64,000 bases of DNA. Source: Aureispira sp. CCB-QB1 (GTDB lineage Bacteria > Bacteroidota > Bacteroidia > Chitinophagales > Saprospiraceae). A model generated the notes under the pieces. The model did no database searches. It had not been told where the DNA came from and saw nothing but the letters and a program-made list of their open reading frames with translations. Position 1 is the stretch's first letter. Each line of letters starts with the position of its first letter. The DNA is taken from the NCBI RefSeq assembly GCF_000724545.1, contig NZ_JHBV01000032.1:1-64000 (forward strand). The letters run 5' to 3'. Of this stretch, positions 17,948 to 28,264 are shown piece by piece. The position numbers and the translations under genes are program-made.

Positions 17948-20479
17948 ATGAAAAAAAAACAATTATTCGCGATTGCATTGAGTTGTATTATATTCAATCT
18001 TAGCGCTCAAAATTCTGATTTACACGAATGGCGACATCTTCAAAATCAAGGTGAAAATTTTTATACCATCCAACAACAGATGGAGACAAAGTATGAAGGA
18101 AAATCTAGCAAAAAGCAGGCTGTTAATTATAGTCAATCATACAAGCAATATAAGCGTTGGGAATATTATTGGCAAAGTAGAATAGATGAAAAAGGTAACT
18201 TTGTATCTGCACAGAGAACCTTGGAAGAAGCAAATAAATTAAAACAAAAGCCAACATTAAGGTCTACTACTTCCAATTGGTCTATTGTTGGTCCAATCAC
18301 GGTGCCAACGTCTTCTATAGATGCTTATGGTGGAATGGGACGCATTAATTGCGTTGCATGGGAGGTAGGGAATACGAATCATTTATATGTCGGTTCACCT
18401 AGTGGAGGGTTGTGGAAGTCCATTAATGGCGGCGTTTCTTGGATTCCATTAACAGATAACCAAATTACTTTAGGAGTCAGTGATGTAGTTGTTAGTCATG
18501 CTAATGCCAATGTAATCTATTTAGCAACAGGAGATGCTGATGGTCAACAAAACGCTTCTGTTGGAGTTTTGAAATCGGTAGATGGTGGAAATAGTTGGAA
18601 CCAAACAGGGCTAGTGTTTCAAAAGCCTGTTATTGCCCAAACTGCCCGTATGGTTCAACATCCTATTGATGCTAATACATTGTTGGTCACTGCTACCGAT
18701 GGAATTTATAAAACAATAGATGGAGGTGATAATTGGCTTACAGTAAGTAATCAACCCGCTAGAGATATAGAATATGATCCCAACAACCCAATGGTTCTGT
18801 ATGCATCGGGATTAGGAGTGATCTTAAAGTCTATTGATGGAGGTGATAATTGGTTGGATATTAGTCCTAGTATGATTGTTGGTGTAAAAATAGAGTTGGC
18901 CTTGACTCAAGCCAATAGTAATTATATTTTAGCATTGGATGATGAAGGTACATTGATGGCAAGTAATAATGCAGGTGCTACTTGGAGTCTTATGAATACT
19001 TTTTCAGCGAATGGTTTTACTTCACAAGGTGGTTATAATCTATCGCTAGCAATTGCTCCTATTAATCAAAGTTTGATTATGGCAGGAGGTGTAAATGGAT
19101 GGAGAAGTACCGATGGAGGGGCTACTTGGGAAAAGTACTTAGATGGCTACTGGTCAAGTGGAGAGCCTTATTTTTACGTCCATTCTGATCACCATATTTT
19201 CAAATTTTTGCCTAATTCTACTATAATGCTAACAGGTAATGATGGTGGATTGCACAGAGGAGACGCAGCACTTTCTACTCCTTGGGTTGATTTGTCTTCG
19301 GGATTAGCAATTACACAATATTATGGTTTAGGTGCCGACCCCATCAATAATGATGTAATTTTAGCGGGAGCCCAAGATAATGATGCTGGACAATTTGATG
19401 GAACAACATGGTTTAATAGAGCTGGTCCTTCTGATGGAATAGAAGGTTTGATAGATCCAACGAACCCAACAATGGTTCAATATGCTTCTACTCAGGCAGG
19501 AGGGTTACTTAGAACGGATGATGGTTGGGCGACAGATTCTGTTTTGAGTATTCCAGCATCAGATTGTGGGTTTGTATGGCCTATGCAACTAGATCCTATT
19601 AACTCTACAACTATTTATGCGGGGTGTGATGAAATTTACAAATCAATAGATAAGGGGGATACATGGACGTCTATTACAAACGGAATCTCTAGTGGTGGGC
19701 TATATGTTGACTTCTCTCTTGCTCCATCCAATCCAAGTGTTATTTATGCCGTATATGATGCGAATAGTTTAATAGGGACGACAAATGGAGGAACGACGTG
19801 GTCGCCAATTACTTCTCCTATTATGACAGGGCAGATATCAGGAATAGCAATTGCTCCAACAAATCCACAAAAAATATGGATTACGTATGCTGGCTACGCA
19901 GCTACAGATAAAGTCTTTGTTTCGTCAAATGGAGGACAAACTTGGACAAATATAACGGGAACATTACCCAATATACCTGTCACTTGCATTATTGCTCAAT
20001 CTGGTTCTATTAGTGAAGATATTTATATAGGTACAGACTTGGGCGTTTTTCACAAGAACAATACATTATCAAACTGGCAATCATATAATACAGGTTTACC
20101 TAATGTTATTGTCAATGATTTAGAAATTACTTACAGTACGGGTAAACTTAGAGCAGCTACCTTTGGTCGAGGAGTTTGGGAAAGTGATTTGAATTCAGTT
20201 GCTTCTTCTACTGCTTCAACAAATGCTAATACTTTTGATTGGCAGGTTAGCCCAAACCCAACTCATGGAATTGTGCAATTAAATCTTAATAGTCAAGATA
20301 GAGAAAAGAGCTATCAACTTACAATTTATAACCTAATAGGAGGTGTTGTCTATCATCGATCTGATTTGAAGTCAGGAAAATATAGCATAGATTTAAGTTC
20401 GTATAGCAGTGGTGTTTATATGCTAACATTGGGAACAAAAGAGGCAATACAAACCCAAAAAGTTTCTCTTGTAAGGTAA
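17948..20479 (+). CDS. Secreted BNR/sortilin-like propeller protein with T9SS sorting domain
   Basis: 843 residues: a signal peptide (FAIALSCIIFNLSAQ), a long beta-propeller region and a C-terminal type IX sorting domain. The propeller shows many Asp-box/BNR units of the form SxDGGxxW (SINGGVSWIPL, SVDGGNSWNQT, TIDGGDNWLTV, SIDGGDNWLDI, STDGGATWEKY, SSNGGQTWTNI), as in sortilin/VPS10-like and sialidase-like glycosidase families. The last ~80 residues follow the T9SS type A pattern (WQVSPNPTHGIVQLNL, YNLIGGVVYH, SSGVYMLTLG, QKVSLVR). The protein should cross the outer membrane and be surface-attached or released. Catalytic residues cannot be assigned; it may be a glycan- or protein-binding propeller rather than an enzyme. 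Confidence 0.88.
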   Translation: MKKKQLFAIALSCIIFNLSAQNSDLHEWRHLQNQGENFYTIQQQMETKYEGKSSKKQAVNYSQSYKQYKRWEYYWQSRIDEKGNFVSAQRTLEEANKLKQKPTLRSTTSNWSIVGPITVPTSSIDAYGGMGRINCVAWEVGNTNHLYVGSPSGGLWKSINGGVSWIPLTDNQITLGVSDVVVSHANANVIYLATGDADGQQNASVGVLKSVDGGNSWNQTGLVFQKPVIAQTARMVQHPIDANTLLVTATDGIYKTIDGGDNWLTVSNQPARDIEYDPNNPMVLYASGLGVILKSIDGGDNWLDISPSMIVGVKIELALTQANSNYILALDDEGTLMASNNAGATWSLMNTFSANGFTSQGGYNLSLAIAPINQSLIMAGGVNGWRSTDGGATWEKYLDGYWSSGEPYFYVHSDHHIFKFLPNSTIMLTGNDGGLHRGDAALSTPWVDLSSGLAITQYYGLGADPINNDVILAGAQDNDAGQFDGTTWFNRAGPSDGIEGLIDPTNPTMVQYASTQAGGLLRTDDGWATDSVLSIPASDCGFVWPMQLDPINSTTIYAGCDEIYKSIDKGDTWTSITNGISSGGLYVDFSLAPSNPSVIYAVYDANSLIGTTNGGTTWSPITSPIMTGQISGIAIAPTNPQKIWITYAGYAATDKVFVSSNGGQTWTNITGTLPNIPVTCIIAQSGSISEDIYIGTDLGVFHKNNTLSNWQSYNTGLPNVIVNDLEITYSTGKLRAATFGRGVWESDLNSVASSTASTNANTFDWQVSPNPTHGIVQLNLNSQDREKSYQLTIYNLIGGVVYHRSDLKSGKYSIDLSSYSSGVYMLTLGTKEAIQTQKVSLVR

Positions 20480-20517
20480 GACATTGCAAAACAAGTAGTC
20501 AACAAAAATCAAGTATT

Positions 20518-20552
20518 ATGAGCTGTCTATTAATTAGGCAGCTCATTTTTTA
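20518..20552 (+). terminator. Rho-independent terminator
   Basis: ATGAGCTGTCTA (20518-20529) pairs with TAGGCAGCTCAT (20535-20546, one G-U pair) and is followed by T6. It ends the BNR protein transcript. Confidence 0.85.
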
Positions 20553-20684
20553 TTTAAATGATTTTTTTAGACTGGCTGTTATTGGAAAAAAATATAGACA
20601 AAAATTATTTTTATTTTTAATGCCTATCTTATTGAAGTGGGCTTAATACACCATTTAAAGCCAAATTTGCATCTTACAAGTAAG

Positions 20685-23600
20685 ATGAACAATAAAAAAA
20701 TGGATATGAAACAGTTGATACTTTGTTGTTTAATTTGCTTGTATTGCCAATCTATAAAAGCTCAAATAGTAGAATCTATACAGCAAAAATATACAACTTA
20801 CGATAGTATAAATACACAGGAAAAGGTTTATGTACAAACAGATAGAACATTCTATGCTCCCAATGAGGAAATCTGGTGGAATGTTTTTGTGACCAATGCT
20901 AAAAATGCTCCTAGTACGCTAAGTGAACAAGTTTATGCGGAGTTGTATAGTCCGAATGGTACAAAGTCGGATGCTTTAATTTTGAAAAATAAGGGAGGGT
21001 ATGCTCAAGGATACTTTAAGTTAAAACCAGATGCGATAGGAGGTATTTACAAACTACGTGTGTATACCTATTGGATGCAGAATTTTGGAGAAGAGAACTA
21101 TTTTGAGAAGGAGTTAACCGTTCAGAAAACGGTTTTGCCAGAGGTATTAATGCAGCTAGATTTTGAACGAGAAGCCTATGGGGCAGGTGATGAGGTTGTG
21201 GCAATTTTTAAGGCAAAAACAAAGGATAATAAGGCATTAGCACACAAAAAACTCACTTATACCGTTCAACTAAACGGACAACTTGTTACGAATCAAACAG
21301 CTACAACAGACGATAATGGGAAGGCTCTTTTATCATATAAATTGCCAGATAAACTGACGGAAACCAATAATTTGATAAATGTGCAATTTGAGGAGAGTGG
21401 ATTAACAGAGTCTATTACTCGGTCGGCACCTATTGTCTTAAATAATTTAGATATACAACTATTGCCAGAGGGAGGAACGGTAGTTGCCAATCAAAAGAAT
21501 AGAATTGCCATCAAGGTATTGAATGAGTTTGGTCAGCCTGCTGATATTAAAGGCGAAATTGTCAATAAATCAGGAAATGTAATTCAGGAGTTTAGTACTT
21601 TTCATCAAGGAATGGGGACTTTTGAATTGGTGCCCGAAAAGAATGAAAATTATATGCTGAGAGTTACCCAACCAGTAGGCATCCGTCAAACGTGGAAAGT
21701 TCCATCTGTAGAGACAGATCGATTGGGTATTTTTGTTAAAAAACAACAGGATCAAAGAATAGAATTTGACCTTTATAGTCCCAAAGAACAGCGTGTTTTT
21801 GTCGTAGCTCAACAACAAGGTAACTTAATTTATACCCAAGAAATAAAAGCCGTAAAAGGAGCGAATACAGTTGCTTTTTCTACCGAGGATTTTCCAATGG
21901 GGATCGTTCAACTAACTGTTGTAGATGAAAAAGAACGTGTTCATGCTGAGCGATTGGTATTTGTTAATGCACAACGAAAACTAAAGGTTCATATTTCAAC
22001 CAACAAAGAAGATTATTTGCCTAGAGAAAAGGTGGTCGTAGATATTTGGGCTAAAGATGAAACTGGACGAGGCGTACAAGGAAATTTTTCGATGGCGGTT
22101 GTAGATGACAAACAGCACACTTTTGCAGATGATAAGCAGGATAATATTCTGTCTTATTTATTGATGAGTTCAGAATTAAAAGGAGAAATTTATGAACCTA
22201 ATTTTTATTTTGATCCTAAAAATGAGAAAGCCGCCGCCGCTTTAGATTATGTTTTGTTGACACATGGTTGGCGGCGATTTGAGTGGCAAACTATCTTAGA
22301 AGAGTCCAATCGCATGACGATCCGTTACCCCATTTTGGCAAATGAAATTTCGGGGTATGTGAAAATTGGAGATCAATTGGGTAAGAAACAAACTATATTT
22401 TTATCTGAAGGGCAAGCACGTTATACCAAAAAAAAGGCATTGGCAACGACACAAACAGATGACAACGGTTTTTTTACATTTAAAAATGTTACAGTTAGTT
22501 TCCCTGCTTTTTTGTCGACCACTTATCATGGAGAATACCAGTCCATTCGAATCAATCAATATTCAAAACCAGGATTGAGTTGGGAACGTACGGTGCCTGG
22601 TATTTACCACGATCAAATTGTCAACCAAGGTTATTATAAAAAGAAAGAAGATGGAAAATTATATGATCGATACAATCAACAAGTTGACGTGGTTAATAGT
22701 GATATTGTAAGTGAAGATGGTCGCTTGGTTACTACTTCCAAAAATTTTAAGATTGTTGATGGCCTTATCAAAACTAAACATAACTATACCGTACGAATAG
22801 ATGAAGAAGGGTATGTTTTTTCAAACGAAGGAAGATTGAGCAAAGCACCTGTCAATGTCAATTCTAAAATAGTACAAAAGACAGCAGGTAATAAACGGAG
22901 TAGCCCAATTGTTATGGATAGTATTTCATATACTGTTCCTCAAAATCGTTCATTGGATTGGGATAGACGTAGAAATGCCGATAAATATACAAAAAGGATA
23001 GAGCTGAGCACTAGTGGTTTGACTTCTGAACGAGCGCTTGCTAGTGTTATGCTTTCGACAGAATCGGTCGTTGTAGAAGCCTCCAACATAGAGATAATGA
23101 ATAGCGGTAGGAATAATCGGTACAATGTAACGCCATCTTTTCAAGAGGAACTAATAAGCCCTAGTGTGTATTTGATTCAAGTTGCGCCTAAAAATCTTCA
23201 ATATAAAAGTATCCCTAGGTTTTATCAGCCTAACTATAGTAATAAAAGAGGAACTCCTGAACGAACTGATTTTAGAAAGACAATTTACTGGAATCCGAGT
23301 ATTCAGACCAATAAAAATGGCAAAGCTTCTTTGAGCTATTATAACTCCGATGAGGTAACTACCTTCCGAATCCTTTTGGAAGGAAATAATGCAGAAGGAC
23401 AACTAGTGCACGAAGAACATACTTATTCTACCTCTTTACCATTTAATATTGTAACAAAGATACCTAGTGTGTTGAGTTTTGGAGATACAGTACGCATGCC
23501 AATTGTACTTCAAAATAATAGTTCTAAAACAGTTGCTGGAGCGCTAAAGATAGAAGTACCTTCGTTTTTAAATGTTTTGGAAATGCCTTCTAAAAATATC

Positions 23601-25319
23601 TCTATTGCTGCGGACACACAACAGGTGGTTCATTTGCTTTATCAAGTGAGATTTGAACAAGGAAAAGCGCCTATTTATATAAGTTTTGAATCTGATGGTC
23701 TAAACGATTTTATCACTCAAACCGTTGAGACAACAGCCAAAGGTTTTCCTGTAGATTTTGTTATGGCTGGGCAAGAACTAGAGCAAGTAGATACGTTTGT
23801 TTTGAGGGATGTTTATGAAGGTTCGTTGACCTCAACGTTAAAGTTTTACCCAGATATTTTAGAAGGGTTGATGGATGGTGTAGAGAGTATTTTGAACTCT
23901 CCTAGTGGCTGTTTTGAACAGGTATCTTCTAGCAATTACCCCAATATTTTGGCTTTACAGTTGATGCAACAAACAGGAGTGTTAAAAGTAGATGTGCGCC
24001 AAAAAGCATTGGAATACCTTCATACAGGTTACCATAAATTAGCAGCTTATGAAATTAATGGAGGTGGTTTTGAATGGTATGGTCGAGCACCTGCACACGA
24101 AGGCTTGACGGCCTATGGTTTGGTACAGTTCAAAGATATGCAAGAGGTGTACGAGGTTGAGGCAGGCATTATAGAACGGACCAAAAACTACTTGTTGAGT
24201 CGAAGAAATGGAAAAGGCGGCTTTGAGCAAAATGTAGGCAAGTATGGATTTAGTGGAAACAAACCTGCTTTATTTAATGCTTATATTACTTGGGCGTTGT
24301 CAGAAGTTAATACAAAAGGAATTCACAAAGAAGTGGAGGCAATGACTAGAGAAGCTATTGCAAGTGAAGATTTGTATCGAATGAGTTTAGCGGCATTGAC
24401 CCATTTTAACATTGGAAATCAAGAACGAGCTGAAAACCTACTGAAAAACATTCAAAATATGATTCTAAAACTTGGGCTAGAAAATGTTTTCGCAGAGTCA
24501 ACTGTAACTTATTCTTATGGAAAGGCATTGAACATAGAAACACTTTCTTTTGCTGCCTTAGCTATGTTGAGGTCTGAACATCGAAATGAAGCATTAATAG
24601 TAAAAATTGTAGAGTACCTATTGAGCAAACGCCAATACGGTCGTTTTGGCTCTACTCAATCAACCGTCATGGCATTAAAAGCGTTGAGTGCTTACACGAG
24701 TAGTGTTCTTAAACAACAGGAAGACAAATCGATACAAGTGGAGATCAATGGCAAGGTTGTATGGAAGGACTTGTATCGCAAACATCAAAAAGGAAACTTA
24801 CTAGTAACCGATCTGCATCAATATTTTGTAGAAGGACAGAATATTGTGGCGGTTAAGTTTGATGCTGCTACTCAAGGATTACCCTATAGCTTTGATGTTT
24901 CATGGACTTCCAAAATACCTGAAAGTGCTGCCGAATGCCCTTTGATGGTAACCAGTACTTTTGATAAAAAAGAAGCTAAAGTAGGAGAAACAGTACGTTT
25001 GGATGTGACTGTTCAAAACTCCAACAACGAAGCGGTGCCTTCTACAATGGCATGGATTGGTATTCCCGCAGGTTTGTCTGTTCAAGCTTGGCAATTAAAA
25101 GATTTGCAAGAAAAACAACAATTTGCTTTTTATGAATTGAAAGATAATTATTTAATATTGTATTATAGAGAATTGGATGGTCAAGAAACAAAAACGCTTT
25201 CCTTAGATTTAAAAACAGAAGTTCCAGGACACTATACCGCACCAGCTAATACGACATATTTGTACTATGGAGATGAATATAAGTATTGGTTAGAAGGGGC
25301 TAGTATTCAGGTAAATTAG
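20685..25319 (+). CDS. Alpha-2-macroglobulin family protein with thioester motif
   Basis: Very large envelope protein (about 1544 aa from ATG 20685; a GTG at 20637 is in frame but the signal peptide LILCCLICLYCQSIKAQ fits a start at 20685-20706). An N-terminal MG domain (EKVYVQTDRTFYAPNEEIWW) is followed by further MG domains, and the bait-type central region leads to TIYWNPSIQTNKNGKASLSY, a hallmark of Bacteroidota macroglobulins. The thioester motif is Cys1076-Phe-Glu-Gln (SPSGCFEQVSSSNYPN), followed by an alpha-toroid domain (GGGFEWYGRAPAHEGLTAYGL). Such proteins trap proteases by covalent capture. No lipobox Cys is present, unlike E. coli YfhM. The next gene, 37 bp on, encodes an outer-membrane barrel, so they probably act together; the usual PBP1C partner is absent. 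Confidence 0.9.
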   Translation: MNNKKMDMKQLILCCLICLYCQSIKAQIVESIQQKYTTYDSINTQEKVYVQTDRTFYAPNEEIWWNVFVTNAKNAPSTLSEQVYAELYSPNGTKSDALILKNKGGYAQGYFKLKPDAIGGIYKLRVYTYWMQNFGEENYFEKELTVQKTVLPEVLMQLDFEREAYGAGDEVVAIFKAKTKDNKALAHKKLTYTVQLNGQLVTNQTATTDDNGKALLSYKLPDKLTETNNLINVQFEESGLTESITRSAPIVLNNLDIQLLPEGGTVVANQKNRIAIKVLNEFGQPADIKGEIVNKSGNVIQEFSTFHQGMGTFELVPEKNENYMLRVTQPVGIRQTWKVPSVETDRLGIFVKKQQDQRIEFDLYSPKEQRVFVVAQQQGNLIYTQEIKAVKGANTVAFSTEDFPMGIVQLTVVDEKERVHAERLVFVNAQRKLKVHISTNKEDYLPREKVVVDIWAKDETGRGVQGNFSMAVVDDKQHTFADDKQDNILSYLLMSSELKGEIYEPNFYFDPKNEKAAAALDYVLLTHGWRRFEWQTILEESNRMTIRYPILANEISGYVKIGDQLGKKQTIFLSEGQARYTKKKALATTQTDDNGFFTFKNVTVSFPAFLSTTYHGEYQSIRINQYSKPGLSWERTVPGIYHDQIVNQGYYKKKEDGKLYDRYNQQVDVVNSDIVSEDGRLVTTSKNFKIVDGLIKTKHNYTVRIDEEGYVFSNEGRLSKAPVNVNSKIVQKTAGNKRSSPIVMDSISYTVPQNRSLDWDRRRNADKYTKRIELSTSGLTSERALASVMLSTESVVVEASNIEIMNSGRNNRYNVTPSFQEELISPSVYLIQVAPKNLQYKSIPRFYQPNYSNKRGTPERTDFRKTIYWNPSIQTNKNGKASLSYYNSDEVTTFRILLEGNNAEGQLVHEEHTYSTSLPFNIVTKIPSVLSFGDTVRMPIVLQNNSSKTVAGALKIEVPSFLNVLEMPSKNISIAADTQQVVHLLYQVRFEQGKAPIYISFESDGLNDFITQTVETTAKGFPVDFVMAGQELEQVDTFVLRDVYEGSLTSTLKFYPDILEGLMDGVESILNSPSGCFEQVSSSNYPNILALQLMQQTGVLKVDVRQKALEYLHTGYHKLAAYEINGGGFEWYGRAPAHEGLTAYGLVQFKDMQEVYEVEAGIIERTKNYLLSRRNGKGGFEQNVGKYGFSGNKPALFNAYITWALSEVNTKGIHKEVEAMTREAIASEDLYRMSLAALTHFNIGNQERAENLLKNIQNMILKLGLENVFAESTVTYSYGKALNIETLSFAALAMLRSEHRNEALIVKIVEYLLSKRQYGRFGSTQSTVMALKALSAYTSSVLKQQEDKSIQVEINGKVVWKDLYRKHQKGNLLVTDLHQYFVEGQNIVAVKFDAATQGLPYSFDVSWTSKIPESAAECPLMVTSTFDKKEAKVGETVRLDVTVQNSNNEAVPSTMAWIGIPAGLSVQAWQLKDLQEKQQFAFYELKDNYLILYYRELDGQETKTLSLDLKTEVPGHYTAPANTTYLYYGDEYKYWLEGASIQVN

Positions 25320-25356
25320 TTGGGTTATCACCTCCTAAAACCACCAAATCCACCAC

Positions 25357-27168
25357 ATGAAGGAATTATTATTATTAATTTTTATATTAATTAGCAGTGC
25401 AAGTATGGCGCAGTCTCTTGGGGAGGATGTTTACATACGCTATTATCTGGGACGAAGTATTCAGCGAACTAAATTATTTGATGAAACAGGACTCGGGAAA
25501 TTTATTCTTTTTAGAAACATACCTTCCAATTGGATTGTAGAATATAAGAGAACCAATGCTTTGGAGGATATACAGGGACTTTTTGGAGCTGTAAAACCAA
25601 AACTAAGTTCGTTGAGAAATAAATCTTTTCGACTAGATGTTAAAGGATCTAATTTAGGAGAGCTAGACGTTAGTTTCAGAGGTAGCATGGTATTCAAAAA
25701 GGTGACTGGTCATTTGAGTTTAAACGGGCATTGGAACAATCAGCGCAATGATTTTAATCAAGATAATTATCTTGATTTGAATTTAAAGAAGCGCCTCTTC
25801 TTACAAAATGCTTGGTCTATTCACTTAAAAAAGTTTACGTCAATTAATAATATTTGGTTTTTGGGGATGGAGACTCAAGGCGGGGAAGTGCAGTTCAACA
25901 AAGCAACCGATTTTCTGACTAGAAATGCTTATGGACATGGAATGGGAGTAATGCATTGGATCGGAGAATCGACTAATTATATTGCAACACGAGGGAAAGA
26001 TATGCTGCTTATTAATTTTAGGATGGTTGATCATACTCAAAACAATTATTATGGTTTGCGTCAATATAAAGGCAAGGAGTGGAGCGTTGACAGCAAAGCC
26101 CAGTATAGCTACCGTTTAGAAAATGGTTTTGATTTGTTTCAATTTGGTGTCAATTACCGTTATCAAACCATTCAAGAAAACTTAGACTCGCTGCAAATAG
26201 AACGCAAGGAGTCTTTTGGTGGAGGCTATGTTGGATATGAAACTTTTTTTGGCAAAAAATTCAAATTATCTACTCGTATTAATGTTGCTTATCATAATTT
26301 AGCTCGTTGGATTTTTGTGCCACACCTTCGGTTTGATGCAACGATATTAAAGTCTTTAAGTGCTAATGTATTTGGTGGTTCGGGGATGCGTTATGCTAAT
26401 GTATTGAGTGAAAATGCTCAATTTTTGATTAGTAACAGAGAAGTAAAGATAAAAGAACCACTATTGCCTGAAAGGGCTTGGTATTATGGGGCATCTGTTC
26501 ATTATGGCAATTGGGTTCGTTTGGGACTGGATTTTTATACGGCATTGAATTTACAAGTCTATCATACTATCTACCAAAATAAAGTAATCTTAGATATGGA
26601 TAGCGATGCCTACAAATTGTCGTTTTATAACCAAAATGGACGTGCTGAAAAATTATCCTTTGAATTAGATGGTCAAATTCGATTGTCAAAACCACAACTG
26701 GGGATAAATATTGACTATAGGTTAGATTTTATTAATTCTACCATCAACAACCAATACGTTAGAGAGCCTCTTTACTCAATGCACAATCTCTTACTAGCGC
26801 TTGATTATCGTTTGTATATTCGAGATATTTATATCTGCGATATTACTAGTCAATTTCATTGGTATGGTCCTCAACGGTTGCCCAATGTTGCTGTTAAAAC
26901 AGGAATAGGAACTCCTTATCCATTACAATCTCCGAGTGTTAGTCGATGGGATTTTAAGCTTAATTTTCCGCTTTATGCTTGGATTCAGAGACAAACAAAA
27001 TGGAAGAATTTCATTTTTTATTTTGGGATTGATAATATCTTGGATGAAGTGCAACCCTTATCATTTATTAGTGCGAGCCAACCTTTTGATCAAAATTTTG
27101 ATGGCGGATTGTTTTGGAACTCTACTGTAGGACGCCGATACTATGGCGGTTTCACATATGTGTTTTAG
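25357..27168 (+). CDS. TonB-dependent-receptor-like outer-membrane barrel lacking a plug domain
   Basis: 603 residues with signal peptide LLLIFILISSASMAQ. Strand-rich segments match the barrel of Bacteroidota TonB-dependent receptors: NNQRNDFNQDNYLDLNLKK, GGEVQFN, LLPERAWYYGASVHY, DMDSDAYKLSFYNQNGRAE and the final FWNSTVGRRYYGGFTYVF ending in Phe. However there is no N-terminal TonB box, no carboxypeptidase-like domain and no plug (no IRG or VLIDG-type motifs); only about 80 residues precede the first barrel-like strand. It lies 37 bp after the alpha-2-macroglobulin gene in the same operon. Either a pared-down receptor that works as a porin or anchor for the macroglobulin, or a receptor whose plug is supplied in trans; both are inference. 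Confidence 0.75.
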   Translation: MKELLLLIFILISSASMAQSLGEDVYIRYYLGRSIQRTKLFDETGLGKFILFRNIPSNWIVEYKRTNALEDIQGLFGAVKPKLSSLRNKSFRLDVKGSNLGELDVSFRGSMVFKKVTGHLSLNGHWNNQRNDFNQDNYLDLNLKKRLFLQNAWSIHLKKFTSINNIWFLGMETQGGEVQFNKATDFLTRNAYGHGMGVMHWIGESTNYIATRGKDMLLINFRMVDHTQNNYYGLRQYKGKEWSVDSKAQYSYRLENGFDLFQFGVNYRYQTIQENLDSLQIERKESFGGGYVGYETFFGKKFKLSTRINVAYHNLARWIFVPHLRFDATILKSLSANVFGGSGMRYANVLSENAQFLISNREVKIKEPLLPERAWYYGASVHYGNWVRLGLDFYTALNLQVYHTIYQNKVILDMDSDAYKLSFYNQNGRAEKLSFELDGQIRLSKPQLGINIDYRLDFINSTINNQYVREPLYSMHNLLLALDYRLYIRDIYICDITSQFHWYGPQRLPNVAVKTGIGTPYPLQSPSVSRWDFKLNFPLYAWIQRQTKWKNFIFYFGIDNILDEVQPLSFISASQPFDQNFDGGLFWNSTVGRRYYGGFTYVF

Positions 27169-27204
27169 TACCGCATTCTTGAAAATATCAGGCTTCTCTT
27201 TCAT

Positions 27205-27239
27205 AAAAAAACGATCATCGCCCTTGAGCAATGACCGTT
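27205..27239 (-). terminator. Terminator of tonB-like gene
   Basis: On the minus strand AACGGTCATTGC pairs with GCGATGATCGTT (two mismatches) and is followed by a U7 run. It is 46 bp past the TonB-like stop codon. Confidence 0.7.
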
Positions 27240-27285
27240 CATATTTTAGTAGTTGGAATAGATAGCAGTCTATCTAAGCTCGATG

Positions 27286-28098
27286 TTAAATATCAAAGAT
27301 AAAGGTTAATTTGCCCCATTGCTTTTTGGGAGCAGTATAATCTACATCAAATTTATAACGTCTAGCAGCACGCATCGCAGAGGCAATTAATTTAGCTTCA
27401 TTGATGGTCGAAAATTTTTGTAAGTACTTGGTTGCAATAACAGTACCTTCTTGACTCACACAAACCTTGATTGCTATTTTACCTTTCGTTTTAGTCAACC
27501 CTTTAATATTAGGACGTTGCATTACTTTTCGACCAAAAACACCTTCTTGCAAATTATCATCATTTCCTCCATCGCCACTAGCATCCGAATTGTTTGTAGC
27601 TTTACCGCCAGGTTTATTTTTATCTGATGCACTACCCGATGGTTTAGAAGGCGTTGGTTTAGGATCTGGTTTAGGATCCACTTTGGGAGGTGTTTCGTCA
27701 AACTTAACATCGTTATCATTAGGAACTTCAGCAGGTGTAACCACAGGAGCTTCGTTATCTTCTACCGTTTCAACAGGTGCTGGTTCAGGCTCAGGTTCTG
27801 GAGCGGGAGTAGGTTCAGGAGTAGGTTCTTCTTCCTTTGTTTCACTAGGTTCATTAGATTCATTTTTGCGTGCTTTGTCATCAACATTATCTACAAATTG
27901 AACATCTGGCTCTTCAATTAAAATATCATCTAAATCGGCAAACTCAACCGTATTATCTGCTAATTCAACATTTTGAATGGCTCCCATTAGTGGAAGAATC
28001 GCCAAACACAATATAACAGCATGCACAAAAAAAGTAATGATTAATCCTCTTTTCTTGTTTTCTTCTTCTTTTTCCGATACAAATTTATCCTTTTTCAT
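27286..28098 (-). CDS. tonB: Energy transducer TonB
   Basis: Inner-membrane protein that passes proton-motive energy to outer-membrane receptors. From ATG 28098 it is 270 residues (the frame is open to 28194; M at 28107 is also possible, but the further upstream part is not signal-like). A single N-terminal membrane segment (GLIITFFVHAVILCLAILPL) is followed by a long Pro/Glu/Asp-rich linker with PEPTPAPEPEPEPAPVE and PKVDPKPDPKPTPSKPS runs, and a C-terminal domain (LTKTKGKIAIKVCVSQEGTVI ... AMRAARRYKFDVDYTAPKKQWGKLTFIFDI). The C-terminal domain keeps the TonB-fold features G-x-I-x-V and W-G-x-L-x-F/I. It converges on the macroglobulin/barrel operon, so it may energise that barrel, though it could serve any receptor. 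Confidence 0.85.
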   Translation of the reverse strand: MKKDKFVSEKEEENKKRGLIITFFVHAVILCLAILPLMGAIQNVELADNTVEFADLDDILIEEPDVQFVDNVDDKARKNESNEPSETKEEEPTPEPTPAPEPEPEPAPVETVEDNEAPVVTPAEVPNDNDVKFDETPPKVDPKPDPKPTPSKPSGSASDKNKPGGKATNNSDASGDGGNDDNLQEGVFGRKVMQRPNIKGLTKTKGKIAIKVCVSQEGTVIATKYLQKFSTINEAKLIASAMRAARRYKFDVDYTAPKKQWGKLTFIFDI

Positions 28099-28264
28099 AT
28101 CTAGCATGTTTTTATATGGAATAATCTTTTGTGTAAAAGAAAAGACTATTGAAAAATTGTTCTTTATCGTTTCATTTGCTTTGTATAATTCCAAAAGGAT
28201 GCCAAATTTGTTTTTAAGAACGTTTTAATGCTTGAAAGATAGAATGTAAAAGTATCTGAATACC

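Noticed and set aside
27467-27901. 144-codon plus-strand frame rich in Ser/Gly opposite tonB
   Set aside because: It is the complement of the repetitive Pro/Glu/Lys linker of TonB, which produces long open frames by composition.
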